DNA of 64,000 bases from JAGVMG01 sp964461105. Lineage in GTDB: Bacteria > Chlamydiota > Chlamydiia > Chlamydiales > Rhabdochlamydiaceae. Below are positions 8,763-17,884 of this stretch, one piece after another. The stretch covers positions 1-64,000 of the forward strand of contig CAYWSY010000001.1 of assembly GCA_964461105.1 (NCBI GenBank), written 5' to 3'. Made by a program: the position numbers and the translations under genes. The number at the start of each line of letters is the position of its first letter. Positions within the stretch are counted from its first letter, which is position 1. Below the pieces are notes generated by a model. That model was not told the DNA's origin. It saw nothing but the letters and a program-made list of their open reading frames with translations, and did no database searches.

Positions 8763-10683
8763 CGTTAAAAAATATTTGCTAATTGGCGCCAAAGAGGATC
8801 TCGATAAGTTCTTTGCGCGTGCACAAAATAAGGGGATCATTGAATTTATTTCCCCCCATGGAAAAAGACCTACCGAACTCCCTGTTGAAGCACAGCATTT
8901 ACACCAGGCGATTAAGATGCTACGTAAGCTTCCCGTTAAGAAGAACTATGAGGGGGAGGGGGATCTTAATTATGCGAGCGAAGTTGCTCATCAAATTCTC
9001 GAATTAAAAGCTGAAATCGAAAAATTGACCGAAGAAAAACGGTTTCTTGAGGCTGAAATTTCACGCGTTTCTCCCTTTGGAGATTTTTCCACTGAGGATA
9101 TTGACACGATCGAAAGAGAAGGAGTCCGTTGTATTCAATTCTTTTGCATGAAGACTGCAAAGAGCCATCTCATCAGCTTTCCAGATGAAGTGATTTATAT
9201 TGGGACCGAATACGATCTTGACTATTTCATGACTATCAATACCGCTCCTCACGTATATCCCGATATGATCGAAATGAGGATTGATCGCCCGCTTGGTGAA
9301 TTGCAAACTCACTTATCCTTTGTAAAAGAATCGCTACATCAATTAGAGGCGGAGCTCAAAGGATTTGCGGGGCATCTTGAATTTCTTCAAGAGGCGATGA
9401 TAGAGCACCTCAATGCTCATAATCTAGCAGCTGCAAAAAAAGATGTCACTTTTCCTTTGGAAAATTCTCTTTTTGCCGTTGAAGCATGGATCCCTGTCAA
9501 TAAATCGATTAATCTCTATGCCTTAATCGATGGAATGGCAATCCATTGTGATCCCATTAAAATTGAAGAGACAGATCAGATTCCAACGTACATGGAAAAT
9601 AAAGGGATCCAAAAAATGGGTGAGGATCTCGTTCATATTTATGACACGCCGGCTCACACGGATAAGGATCCTTCTGGCTGGGTCTTCTGGTTTTTTGCCC
9701 TCTTTTTTGCCATGATTGTTGCCGATGGGGGATATGGATTACTTTATTTGGGAATCTCTCTCTATGTTAAGTTTAAATACCCCACCCTCAAAGGACAAGC
9801 GCGTCGCTTTTTAAAACTTTGTATGATCTTATCGACAGCTTGTGTGCTCTGGGGAGTTGCAACCTCTTCCTTTTTTGGGATTTCAATCTCTCCTAAGAGC
9901 TGGCTTGGTGAAATTTCTGTTCTTCAGCATCTTGCTGTCAAAAAAGCAGAATATCATCTTCAAGCGAAAGATGATGTCCACGACGTCTGGGTCACTAAAT
10001 TTTCGAGTATCGTCAATGCGCAAACAGGTCAAGAGTTTCTCGATGGAGCAGTTGTTGAAAAAAATGGGGAATTGACCTATGAGATGTTCAATTCTTTTTG
10101 TGATAGCATTCTTCTTGAATTTTCCCTGTTAATTGGCGTCATCCATGTCACTTTTTCCCTTTTGCGGTACTTCCTGCGCAGCTGGGCTGGAATTGGTTGG
10201 GTCATATTTATGTTCGGCAGCTACCTCTATTTTCCTGAAACCTTGAATGCGACCTCCATTTTTAATTATATGGGATGGATTTCAAAGCCAGAGGCAATTG
10301 GGATCGGTCTTCAGATGATCTACATTGGTATGGGAACGGCCCTTGGCCTTGCCCTCATTCAAAAACGACTTAAAGGCTTTGGAGAGATCGCAAATCTAGT
10401 GCAGGTATTTGGCGATGTGCTCTCATACCTTCGTCTCTATGCGCTTGGGCTTGCGGGAGCAGTTATGGCAGAGACATTTAATGAGCTTGGAATGGAAATC
10501 GGCCTTGTTTTTGGTTTCATTGTAATTCTGTTGGGACATAGCATTAACATCGTTTTAGGCCTTGTGGCCGGCATCATCCATGGCCTGCGTTTGAATTTTA
10601 TCGAATGGTACCACTATTCCTTTACTGGAGGTGGCCGCTTATTCAGACCGTTGATGCGCTATAAATTTAAAGAACAATCGTGA
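8752..10683 (+). CDS. atpI: V-type ATP synthase subunit I (a-type membrane subunit)
   Basis: 643 residues from the ATG at 8752 (MIFDVKKYLLIGAKED); a GTG 24 nt upstream is less likely. The first 300 residues are a soluble stator arm with coiled coils; the rest has about seven membrane helices starting GWVFWFFALFFAMIVADGG. The conserved block SYLRLYALGLAGAVMAE carries the essential Arg that faces the c-ring. It overlaps atpD by 11 nt, suggesting coupled translation. Confidence 0.95.
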   Translation: MIFDVKKYLLIGAKEDLDKFFARAQNKGIIEFISPHGKRPTELPVEAQHLHQAIKMLRKLPVKKNYEGEGDLNYASEVAHQILELKAEIEKLTEEKRFLEAEISRVSPFGDFSTEDIDTIEREGVRCIQFFCMKTAKSHLISFPDEVIYIGTEYDLDYFMTINTAPHVYPDMIEMRIDRPLGELQTHLSFVKESLHQLEAELKGFAGHLEFLQEAMIEHLNAHNLAAAKKDVTFPLENSLFAVEAWIPVNKSINLYALIDGMAIHCDPIKIEETDQIPTYMENKGIQKMGEDLVHIYDTPAHTDKDPSGWVFWFFALFFAMIVADGGYGLLYLGISLYVKFKYPTLKGQARRFLKLCMILSTACVLWGVATSSFFGISISPKSWLGEISVLQHLAVKKAEYHLQAKDDVHDVWVTKFSSIVNAQTGQEFLDGAVVEKNGELTYEMFNSFCDSILLEFSLLIGVIHVTFSLLRYFLRSWAGIGWVIFMFGSYLYFPETLNATSIFNYMGWISKPEAIGIGLQMIYIGMGTALGLALIQKRLKGFGEIANLVQVFGDVLSYLRLYALGLAGAVMAETFNELGMEIGLVFGFIVILLGHSINIVLGLVAGIIHGLRLNFIEWYHYSFTGGGRLFRPLMRYKFKEQS

Positions 10684-10699
10684 AAAAGGAGTTTATTTT

Positions 10700-11122
10700 A
10701 TGGATTTTAGCATGGTCGGACCTGCTCTTGTACTCGGTCTTGGATGCATTGGAAGTGCGATTGGATGTGGTATCGGAGGGATGGCATCCCACGCGGTCAT
10801 GAGCAGAGTTGAAGAAAACCACGGAACATTTATCGGGATGTCCGCTGTTGCCTCATCTCAGTCGATTTACGGCTTTGTTTTGATGCTGCTGATGAAAAAC
10901 AGCATCGTCGCAGGCAAACTCTCTCCTATGGGTGGGATTGGGATTGGACTTTCGGTAGGCCTTGCGCTCCTTTTCTCCTCAATGTATCAGGGGATGTGCG
11001 CAGCGTCGGGGATTCAAGCAGCTGCAAAACAACCGGCAATCATCGGTAAGTGCTTTGCAGCCCTTGGGATCGTTGAGTCATTCTCCCTGTTTGCGTTCGT
11101 TTTCGCCCTGTTGCTCATTTAA
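10700..11122 (+). CDS. atpK: V-type ATP synthase subunit K (c-ring proteolipid)
   Basis: 140 residues, four membrane helices in two hairpins. Only the second hairpin has the ion-binding carboxylate, Glu126 in IVESFSLF. The first hairpin has SSQSIYGF instead. Aligned with Enterococcus hirae NtpK (recalled sequence), Ser53, Gln54, Tyr57, Gln97 and Glu126 take the places of Thr64, Gln65, Tyr68, Gln110 and Glu139, the sodium ligands. This suggests sodium coupling, an inference. Last gene of the operon; AAAAAGGAG lies upstream of its ATG. Confidence 0.95.
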   Translation: MDFSMVGPALVLGLGCIGSAIGCGIGGMASHAVMSRVEENHGTFIGMSAVASSQSIYGFVLMLLMKNSIVAGKLSPMGGIGIGLSVGLALLFSSMYQGMCAASGIQAAAKQPAIIGKCFAALGIVESFSLFAFVFALLLI

Positions 11123-11125
11123 GGG

Positions 11126-11197
11126 TTATCCTCGTTCCACCTTAAGGGAGCCTTCAATTTAGTCCTTTAGGGTGCCATTGAACCGGGACGAGGATAT
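11126..11197. repeat. Short family B element, about 72 bp
   Basis: Starts TTATCCTCG and ends CGAGGATAT, with the family B inner sequence GGTGCCATTGAACCGGGACG on the right arm and GACTAAATTGAAGGCTCCC (reverse strand) in the centre, as in 1201-1369. It lacks the long central arms of the full element and lies just past the atpK stop codon. Confidence 0.65.
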
Positions 11198-11199
11198 CA

Positions 11200-11230
11200 G
11201 TAAAGGGTTGGATTTTCTCCAATCCTTTAC
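11200..11230 (+). terminator. Stem-loop at the end of the V-ATPase operon
   Basis: GTAAAGGGTTGGA pairs with TCCAATCCTTTAC as a 13-bp stem (one G-U) over a TTTTC loop. It could end the operon transcript together with the repeat just before it. There is no strong U-run after it, which lowers confidence in Rho-independent termination. Confidence 0.5.
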
Positions 11231-11325
11231 ATATTTCTGCTTGTTCAGTTCTAACTCGTTAGTGTTCAGATAGTTGCGTCTTAGTATTCGTCTTTTCTTT
11301 CTCTTGCTGTGTTTGTTGTGATTTA

Positions 11326-11354
11326 TTGACTTTTTAATTGAAAATTGATATAGT
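11326..11354 (+). promoter_or_regulatory. Sigma70-type promoter of the kinase-like gene
   Basis: TTGACT at 11326 and TATAGT at 11349 are separated by exactly 17 nt and lie about 40 nt before the ATG at 11395. Each box matches the consensus in 5 of 6 positions. The surroundings are strongly AT-rich. Confidence 0.6.
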
Positions 11355-11394
11355 GTTGGTTAATTAATTTTAGTTTAATAATAATAGTTGGTTT

Positions 11395-12687
11395 ATGGCA
11401 GCAAGTAGTAAAATAAGTAAATTATCTAATATTCAGTATGATAAAGTGATGTTATTTGAAGGTAATTTTGCTGAAAATAGTCAAGGTCGTATTAGTTTTG
11501 ATTTTTTTGATAAAATGTCTTTTAAAAGTAAGTTGGCAGAATCTTTTGTATCTGCCCAAAAAACAAATGTTGGACAGCTGTTGCGACGGGGAAAGTATAA
11601 ACTTAATAACTCCGTTTTTATAACTCCAAAAAACGACATTTTTATTTTATACAATACTAGTAATGATGCTGTTATTGCTAAAGGCAGTCGGAAAAAAGTG
11701 AAGTTGGCTTTAAATGTTGTAACACGCGAATTTGTTGCTTATAAAGCTATTCGAGAGTTGCACGATCCAAATGAAAGAAATGCGATTATTGATGAATATG
11801 AACTTGGTTTAACTCTTACAGGCGGTTCATTTTGCAAACCCATTGAAGGAACTTTAAGAATTGAGCACGATCGAATTGTTTATCTCGAAGAATATATGCC
11901 TTGTGGAGATTTAACACGCTTGCTTGATCAGTCAATTGAAGAGAAGGGGGTTTTACCACTTGCGCTACAAATGGCAAGTACTTTAGCAGACCTTCATGAT
12001 CAGGGTTATCTGAGCCGAGATATTAAACCGGCAAATTACTTTATTGAACGCAATAAAGAAGGGATTCTTAAAATTCGACTCGGTGATTTTGGTGAAGCTG
12101 TTCCTATTGATTCCATCTCACTTAAGAAGCAATTACCTATGTGGACTTATGGATTTGTCTCCCCTGAATACAAACGCGCCGCAGCCACAGAGCTCAGGGA
12201 TGAGCGCCTTCAAGCAGTTGCGGAGGAAACTACAGTAAAGAGTGATAGCTGGGCTTTAGGAATCAGTATGTTGGCTATATTTCAAGAGCGGTTAAGTGAA
12301 TTTATCGACGCAAATCCAACTTTAAAGGAGTTTTTAAAATCTAAAGATCAAGATGCATTTGTTGAAGGGTTAATGAATGATTCACCCTGGATTAAAAATC
12401 CTGAGAATGAAAATTCCCTTGAATATGTCATTTACAAATTGTTAATTGTTGATCCTGAGGAACGATGGTCGCCAAGACAAGCGGCAGATCATTTAAGAGT
12501 GATGACACTCGAACCGTTTACAGAGACTTCTTCGCTTATTGCAATGGACAGTCCAAGTTCTTTAGAAGAAGCAAAACTTGTAGATGTTATGTCAGTAGAG
12601 CGTAAAGAAGCCGATTCATTCCCTCTTGATTTTAGCTTAAGTGACTTGCGTAAGGCGGTGGAAGAGTTGTTCGATCCTTTAGGTTGA
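11395..12687 (+). CDS. Protein kinase-like protein
   Basis: 430 residues with a Ser/Thr kinase catalytic core from about residue 90 to 370. The catalytic loop reads LSRDIKPANYF (Asp209, Lys211, Asn214; the HRD His is Ser), the metal motif is DFGEA (Asp231), the APE motif is SPEY, and the F-helix Asp is in SDSWALGIS. Catalysis therefore looks possible. The N-terminal 90 residues and the Asp/Glu-rich C-tail match nothing I know. The gene is AT-richer than its neighbours, has its own promoter, and may be acquired. A host-directed effector role is possible but not shown. Confidence 0.75.
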   Translation: MAASSKISKLSNIQYDKVMLFEGNFAENSQGRISFDFFDKMSFKSKLAESFVSAQKTNVGQLLRRGKYKLNNSVFITPKNDIFILYNTSNDAVIAKGSRKKVKLALNVVTREFVAYKAIRELHDPNERNAIIDEYELGLTLTGGSFCKPIEGTLRIEHDRIVYLEEYMPCGDLTRLLDQSIEEKGVLPLALQMASTLADLHDQGYLSRDIKPANYFIERNKEGILKIRLGDFGEAVPIDSISLKKQLPMWTYGFVSPEYKRAAATELRDERLQAVAEETTVKSDSWALGISMLAIFQERLSEFIDANPTLKEFLKSKDQDAFVEGLMNDSPWIKNPENENSLEYVIYKLLIVDPEERWSPRQAADHLRVMTLEPFTETSSLIAMDSPSSLEEAKLVDVMSVERKEADSFPLDFSLSDLRKAVEELFDPLG

Positions 12688-12720
12688 AGTCAATCTTCTA
12701 AAATAACTTCAACTCGTCTT

Positions 12721-12752
12721 TTTTTTGCTCACGCGTTACAGTGGGCAAAAAA
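12721..12752. other. A/T-flanked stem-loop before fumC
   Basis: TTTTTTGCTCAC pairs with GTGGGCAAAAAA (one G-U) over an 8-nt loop. The stem runs straight into the fumC ribosome site GGGGAG at 12753. It has no U-run on the 3' side, so it is not a typical terminator; it could influence access to that site. Confidence 0.4.
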
Positions 12753-12764
12753 GGGGAGTGAAGT

Positions 12765-14159
12765 ATGGCGCAGTATCGGATTGAAAAAGACTCGCTAGGT
12801 GAGGTCCATGTACCGGTGGATGCTTACTACGGTGCCCAAACAGCTCGTTCGCAACTTAATTTCCCAATTGGACATGAGAAAATGCCCATCGAGGTGATCC
12901 GTGCGCTTGCGATCATCAAACGTGCCGCCGCGCATGTCAATTGTGAGTTGGGGATTCTCCCTAAGAACAAACGGGATCTGATCATAGCTGCTGCCGATGA
13001 GGTGATCGCAGGTCAATTCGATAGTCAGTTTCCCCTTTCCGTCTGGCAGACGGGCTCAGGTACTCAGACGAATATGAATGTCAACGAAGTCATCAGTAAC
13101 CGGGCGATTGAAATGGCAGGAGGGGAGCGTGGATCCAAGAGCCCCATCCACCCAAACGATGATGTGAATCAATCTCAATCGTCTAATGATGTGTTTCCAA
13201 GCGCTATGCATATTGCTGCGGTTCTCGATCTCCACCGCTTTTTGATCCCAGGCTTAAAAAAGCTCCACCAGGGATTAAAAGACAAAGCTCATGAATTCAG
13301 GGCGATTGTTAAAATTGGGCGCACGCACCTCATGGATGCAACTCCGCTTACATTGGGACAAGAATTTTCTGGATACGCTTCTCAAATTGAACATGGGATT
13401 AAAGCGCTTGAATATGCGATCGGGCATATTTCTGAACTTGCTCTAGGTGGTACTGCCGTTGGAACAGGGATCAACGCACCTGCTGAGTATCCGGAGCGGA
13501 TTGCAGCTGAAATTAGCCGCATCACTGGATACTGTTTTGTAACAGCACCGAATAAATTTGAAGCGTTGGCATCGAATGATGCTGTTGTTGAGATGAGTGG
13601 CGCGTTGAAGCGGATCGCTTGTTCCTTCATGAAAATTGCCAACGATATACGCTGGCTTGGATCTGGTCCGCGCAGTGGGATTGGGGAAATTATCCTTCCT
13701 GAAAATGAACCTGGTTCTTCGATTATGCCAGGAAAAGTTAATCCGACACAGAGCGAATCGATGACGATGGTTGCCATTCAAGTGATTGGCAATGATGCAA
13801 CGATTGGCTTTGCAGGCTCCCAAGGAAATTTTGAGCTCAATGTCTTTAAACCCCTTATGATCTATAATCTGATCCAATCGATCCGTCTCTTAACGGATGT
13901 CGCAGTGAATTTTCATGACAAGTGTCTTATCGGCATCAAGCCTCATTTGACGCGGATCCAAGAGCACCTCAATCAGTCGCTCATGCTCGCAACAGCCTTA
14001 AATCCGATCATTGGGTATGACAAGGCTGCCAAGGTGGTTCAAAAGGCATACAAAGAGGATAAAACCCTAAAACAGGCGGCTCTCGAATTGCAATTCCTGA
14101 CCGAAAAAGAGTTTGATGCTGCGATGGACCCGCGCAAGATGGTGAATTTCAACGATTAG
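12765..14159 (+). CDS. fumC: Fumarate hydratase, class II
   Basis: 464 residues, cytosolic TCA enzyme interconverting fumarate and malate without an iron-sulfur cluster. The signature GSSIMPGKVNPTQ is present, as are TGSGTQTNMNVNEV and the active-site GRTHLMDATPLTLGQE. A clear GGGGAG ribosome site precedes the ATG. The stop codon TAG (14157-14159) is the first three bases of a palindromic element, so the gene ends exactly at the repeat. Confidence 0.97.
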   Translation: MAQYRIEKDSLGEVHVPVDAYYGAQTARSQLNFPIGHEKMPIEVIRALAIIKRAAAHVNCELGILPKNKRDLIIAAADEVIAGQFDSQFPLSVWQTGSGTQTNMNVNEVISNRAIEMAGGERGSKSPIHPNDDVNQSQSSNDVFPSAMHIAAVLDLHRFLIPGLKKLHQGLKDKAHEFRAIVKIGRTHLMDATPLTLGQEFSGYASQIEHGIKALEYAIGHISELALGGTAVGTGINAPAEYPERIAAEISRITGYCFVTAPNKFEALASNDAVVEMSGALKRIACSFMKIANDIRWLGSGPRSGIGEIILPENEPGSSIMPGKVNPTQSESMTMVAIQVIGNDATIGFAGSQGNFELNVFKPLMIYNLIQSIRLLTDVAVNFHDKCLIGIKPHLTRIQEHLNQSLMLATALNPIIGYDKAAKVVQKAYKEDKTLKQAALELQFLTEKEFDAAMDPRKMVNFND

Positions 14160-14328
14160 ACCTCTTGCGTAACTAAGGGTTCGTCGATTTTCGGGATTAT
14201 TTTGGCCGCTTTTTGATTCTTTTTTGGGGGGTAATATACGTATGTTGATATTATCCCCCAAAAAAGAATCAAAAATCGGTTCAAAAGAACCCGAAAATCG
14301 ACAGAACCTTAGTTACGTAAGAGGTCTA
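14157..14328. repeat. Family C palindromic element (MITE-like), 172 bp
   Basis: Inverted ends TAGACCTCTTGCGTAACTAA and its complement at 14307-14328. The arms continue (CGATTTTCGGGATTATTTTG; then GGGGGGTAATA with TATTATCCCCC) to a loop containing ATACGTATGTTGAT. It lies between the convergent genes fumC and the Nudix gene and contains the stop codons of both. A related unit with the same core is at 25601-25777; a lone end is at 45251-45270. Confidence 0.88.
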
Positions 14329-14831
14329 TTGATATGAATGCCGAGCTTAGTGAGCAGATACCTGCCAACGAGTATGGGGTGTTGAATGAGTAATTTAAAG
14401 AGAACCCAGTAGTTGACACCGGTGATTTTTTGACGGAGCATGTGAGGGTAATTGGCGGCAGCATCTCGAATCCAACCTTCAAATGGTGGAGCGAGGAGGG
14501 GTAGAGCGTCTAATGAAAAAAAATCTACTCCCGCTGTTTCAGCACCGAGTGTAGGCTCGCCTCCAATGATGCGACATTGAAAGGTGTGAGTGAGCTCTGT
14601 CATTTTGTTTACAGGAAGGTATTCAGCTACTTTACGTACAATTTCGACCTTGTAGCCCGATTCTTCGTGCACCTCGCGCACCGCACCTGTCTCAGGTGAT
14701 TCTCCCGCATCTCTCCCTCCGCCGGGGAGCACCCAGACTGGGATGTCGCGTCGTTTAACCAAAAGTACCTGTGTGCGTTCTCTGTTAAAAACGATGCCGA
14801 AGACCGCTTCGCGTGGAGTTTGTTCTTGCAT
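14313..14831 (-). CDS. Nudix hydrolase
   Basis: 172 residues from the ATG at 14831 (MQEQTPREAVFG); an upstream ATG at 14882 lacks a conserved extension. The Nudix box GGGRDAGESPETGAVREVHE plus ESGY is complete, so a nucleoside-diphosphate-linked substrate is expected; the exact one cannot be read. The last four residues, RPLT, and the TAA stop are encoded by the end of the palindromic element, so the native C-terminus may have been replaced. Divergent from the lipoprotein gene at 14883. Confidence 0.85.
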   Translation of the reverse strand: MQEQTPREAVFGIVFNRERTQVLLVKRRDIPVWVLPGGGRDAGESPETGAVREVHEESGYKVEIVRKVAEYLPVNKMTELTHTFQCRIIGGEPTLGAETAGVDFFSLDALPLLAPPFEGWIRDAAANYPHMLRQKITGVNYWVLFKLLIQHPILVGRYLLTKLGIHINRPLT

Positions 14832-14882
14832 GATTACTTCGAAAAAAGGCTTAATATACGCAGTATAGCAACTTTCAGACAT

Positions 14883-15362
14883 ATGTGCATGATGAACCTT
14901 ACAAGAATCCTATTTTTGGTTTTAACCGCTACCTGTTTTGCGCTTTCAGGCTGCCAAAAATACTACCTTTCCGTTTGCCAGCAGTGGGTGGATGCTAGAT
15001 ATTTGGCAAGTACCCATGTGAACACCCCCGATCCACGGCAAGAAAATCCGCCCATTGGGCAGATGCTCTCGATTGACTGGCGCATTCCAAGAGAGATTTT
15101 AGAGAAAAAACCCCATATTGAGCTTGATCTCATTCTTTGGGATTATACAGAGGAAAAAAAGAGCTATCCGATTGACAAGCAGATGGGGTGGGTAACCTAT
15201 AAACTTTTGAATGAACAGTATGACAAAACAGGTGGGATTTTGACCTACAAAGCACAAATTGTTACGCAAGATGGAACTGTCTATCGGGAATGGAAACATC
15301 AGCTTTGGGTTAAATTAATCCATATTCAGCAAGATGAGGAAATGGATACATCAGCTGAATAG
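14883..15362 (+). CDS. Hypothetical lipoprotein
   Basis: 159 residues from the ATG at 14883 (MCMMNLTRILFL). The signal peptide ends in the lipobox ALSGC, so the protein should be lipid-anchored. The mature domain contains MLSIDWRIPREIL, LDLILWDYTEEKK and GGILTYKAQIVTQDG, a beta-rich pattern suited to an immunoglobulin-like fold (inference). Its last 37 nt overlap the 3' end of the convergent DAHP synthase gene. Product family not recognised. Confidence 0.68.
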   Translation: MCMMNLTRILFLVLTATCFALSGCQKYYLSVCQQWVDARYLASTHVNTPDPRQENPPIGQMLSIDWRIPREILEKKPHIELDLILWDYTEEKKSYPIDKQMGWVTYKLLNEQYDKTGGILTYKAQIVTQDGTVYREWKHQLWVKLIHIQQDEEMDTSAE

Positions 15363-16351
15363 ATGAGTTCTTCCGTAAGGGACCAATCGATACATGGGTC
15401 AGTAATAGAGATGGCATAGTGGAGGAGGGAAGGATCTTCACGCAGCACTTGGTTTCCTTTGTTTAGGTGGCTCTCGAGCATCCATCCAAAAATATGTTCA
15501 TTGCCAGCAGTTATTTGACTTAAGACAGATTCAAAGACTTCTCGTTGATTTTCCCATTGCTTTTGGCTATTGCCATGGGCGCAGTCGATCATCAACCGGG
15601 GAGACAGGTGTGCCGCTCGGATGCAGTTGAGTGTGTGTTCGATCGATTGGGGATCGAAGTTAGGGCTTGTTTCCGACCCTCTCAAAACGACATGGCAGAA
15701 TGGATTCCCTTCGGTTTGAACAGCACACAGCTTTCCATTTCCATTAATTTTCATGAATCCATGAGGAGTGCGTGCTGAGGTGACTCCATTGATCGCATCG
15801 TCGACGTTCCCATCTGTTCCATTTTTAAATCCGATTGGGAGATTGAGCGATGAGGCCAATTGTCTATGAGGTTGGGAGGCGGAGGTCCGTGCGCCGATAA
15901 AACCCCATGTAATGAGATCTTCAATATAAGGAGCTATGAGAGAATCGACGAATTCTGTAGCAGTGGGAACCCCCATGTCGCTGAGTAGCATCAACAGCTC
16001 GCGCGCCCACATGAGTCCTGTTTGTATGGCATGACTTCCATCGAGATGGGGGTCGTAAACCAGCCCTTTCCAACCGGTTGTCGTTCGTGGTTTTTCAACA
16101 TAGACGCGCATTACTAAAAAACAAGTGTCTTGAACGCTTTTTGCAAGAGTTCTAAATCTCTCGGCATACTCAAGTGCAGCACCCCGGTCGTGAATTGAAC
16201 AGGGCCCTACAACAATCGCTTTGCGCTTGTCCTTACCAGAAATGATGTTTTGGGCAGACTTTCTACTTTCAGCAATAAATCGTGTCCCCTTTTCTGTGAT
16301 AGGAAACAGTGATTTCAGTGCATCAGGGGAGAGAAGGGGAGATTCGTCCAT
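15326..16351 (-). CDS. aroG: 3-deoxy-7-phosphoheptulonate (DAHP) synthase, class I
   Basis: First enzyme of the shikimate pathway, joining PEP and erythrose 4-phosphate. 341 residues from the ATG at 16351 (MDESPLLSPDAL); the longer frame upstream is not family-like. Clear blocks are VGPCSIHD (metal Cys), EKPRTTTGWKGLVYDP, ASQPHRQLASSL, GFKNGTDG and MIDCAHGNSQK. This is the AroF/G/H type. Erythrose 4-phosphate can come from the nearby transaldolase reaction. The C-terminal tail SADVSISSSC lies in the overlap with the convergent lipoprotein gene. Confidence 0.94.
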   Translation of the reverse strand: MDESPLLSPDALKSLFPITEKGTRFIAESRKSAQNIISGKDKRKAIVVGPCSIHDRGAALEYAERFRTLAKSVQDTCFLVMRVYVEKPRTTTGWKGLVYDPHLDGSHAIQTGLMWARELLMLLSDMGVPTATEFVDSLIAPYIEDLITWGFIGARTSASQPHRQLASSLNLPIGFKNGTDGNVDDAINGVTSARTPHGFMKINGNGKLCAVQTEGNPFCHVVLRGSETSPNFDPQSIEHTLNCIRAAHLSPRLMIDCAHGNSQKQWENQREVFESVLSQITAGNEHIFGWMLESHLNKGNQVLREDPSLLHYAISITDPCIDWSLTEELIYSADVSISSSC

Positions 16352-16492
16352 GGTACCACATGTGCTAAGGTCCCACGGAACGTAGCATAGATATTTAAAT
16401 TTTGCAACGAATACTCGTTGATACGTATTTTCAAGTGGAAAGAAAGGCGTAAAGAAGAGAAACTCTCTAAGTAAAAATGGAGTGTAACCCAT

Positions 16493-17884
16493 ATGACGTC
16501 ATCGATTGTGCTGATGCTAAATCAACTTGATGAGTGGCTCTGGGGGCGATTTCTTGTCCTCGTTCTTGTTGGAATCGGTTTGTATTTTACCTTTATGCTC
16601 AGAGGGATGCAGTTCCGTTATTTAGGTTACTCTTTGAAACTTGCTTTCACGCGTAAAGATGAGGGAGCACAAGGGGATATTAGCCAGTTTCAGTCGCTGA
16701 TGACGGCTCTTGCTGCGACGATGGGGATTGGAAGTATTGCAGGTGTTGCAACGGCGATTGTAGCTGGGGGATTTGGCGCCATTTTTTGGATGTGGGTCAT
16801 CGCTTTGATTGGGATGGTGACTAAATTCAGCGAAGCGATTTTGGCTGTGAAATACCGCGTCATTGATCCAAAAGGGCAGATGCGCGGAGGCCCGATGTAT
16901 TACATTGCACATGGCCTTGGATGGAAGTGGCTCGGGATCTGTTTTGCGCTATTTGGGTCGCTCTCGGCATTGGCAGGTGGCAACTTAATTCAGGCCAACT
17001 CGATTGCAGCTGCCATGGATGGGTTTCTTTCTATCCCACCAATATGGACAGGGATCCTATTGTCATCGCTGACTGCAATTGTGGTGCTCGGTGGGATTAA
17101 GAGCATTGGAAAAATAAGCAGCTATCTTGTGCCCATAATGGCTTTGCTCTACATCGCTGGGGGAATCTTTATTTTATTCCTTCATCTCGACCAGATTCCT
17201 GCAGGTTTGAGTGCAATTGTAAGGTGCGCTTTTACAGGGCAAGCTGCTTTTGGTGGCTTTTTAGGGGCCTCTGTCATGGCCGCAATTCAGCTCGGGGTTG
17301 CGCGCGGGGTCTCATCCAATGAAGCGGGTTTAGGTAGCGCTCCTATTGCATCTGCAGCTGCAAAAACGGATGTACCAGGAAGGCAAGCGCTCATTTCGAT
17401 GAGCGGTGTGTTTCTATCCAGCCTTGTCATTTGCACCATTACTGCTCTGGTAATTTCTGTAACGGGCGTTTTAGGGAAAGTCGGCGTCGATGGAAAAGCT
17501 CTCAATGGTTCGCTTCTTGTGATGGAAGCCTTTGCGTCTGTGATCCCTGGAGGTTCTGGCATCATTACCCTTTGTCTCATTCTCTTTGGTTACACAACGA
17601 TTGTGGCATGGAGTTATTATGGGGAGAAATGCATTGAGTTTATCGCTGGAGAGAGGATCTTGATCCCTTATCGGATTTTGTTTTGTCTCTGTGCATTTTT
17701 AGGTGCCGTGATGAGTTTTGAGATGGTCTGGCCCATTGCGGATATTATGAACGGGTTGATGGCGCTTCCAAATCTAATTGGGTTGATGGCCCTTTCAAGT
17801 ATTGTGGTGGTTGAGTCGCGTGCGTTTTTCAATTTATTGGACCAGGAAAAACTGCACCTTAAGAACCCAGGGGCTATCAAATGA
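16493..17884 (+). CDS. Sodium:alanine/glycine symporter (AGCS family)
   Basis: 463 residues with about ten to eleven membrane helices. AGCS hallmarks include the N-terminal GIGLYFTFMLRGMQFRYL, the block ATMGIGSIAGVATAI, GGPMYYIAHGLG and GVARGVSSNEAGLGSAPIA. It should import small neutral amino acids with sodium across the inner membrane. GGAG lies about 9 nt before the ATG. It overlaps the next gene by 4 nt, so the outer-membrane protein is in the same operon. Confidence 0.93.
   Translation: MTSSIVLMLNQLDEWLWGRFLVLVLVGIGLYFTFMLRGMQFRYLGYSLKLAFTRKDEGAQGDISQFQSLMTALAATMGIGSIAGVATAIVAGGFGAIFWMWVIALIGMVTKFSEAILAVKYRVIDPKGQMRGGPMYYIAHGLGWKWLGICFALFGSLSALAGGNLIQANSIAAAMDGFLSIPPIWTGILLSSLTAIVVLGGIKSIGKISSYLVPIMALLYIAGGIFILFLHLDQIPAGLSAIVRCAFTGQAAFGGFLGASVMAAIQLGVARGVSSNEAGLGSAPIASAAAKTDVPGRQALISMSGVFLSSLVICTITALVISVTGVLGKVGVDGKALNGSLLVMEAFASVIPGGSGIITLCLILFGYTTIVAWSYYGEKCIEFIAGERILIPYRILFCLCAFLGAVMSFEMVWPIADIMNGLMALPNLIGLMALSSIVVVESRAFFNLLDQEKLHLKNPGAIK

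Noticed and set aside
13382..13877. Two antisense frames inside fumC
   Set aside because: They shadow a strongly conserved gene and have no start signal.
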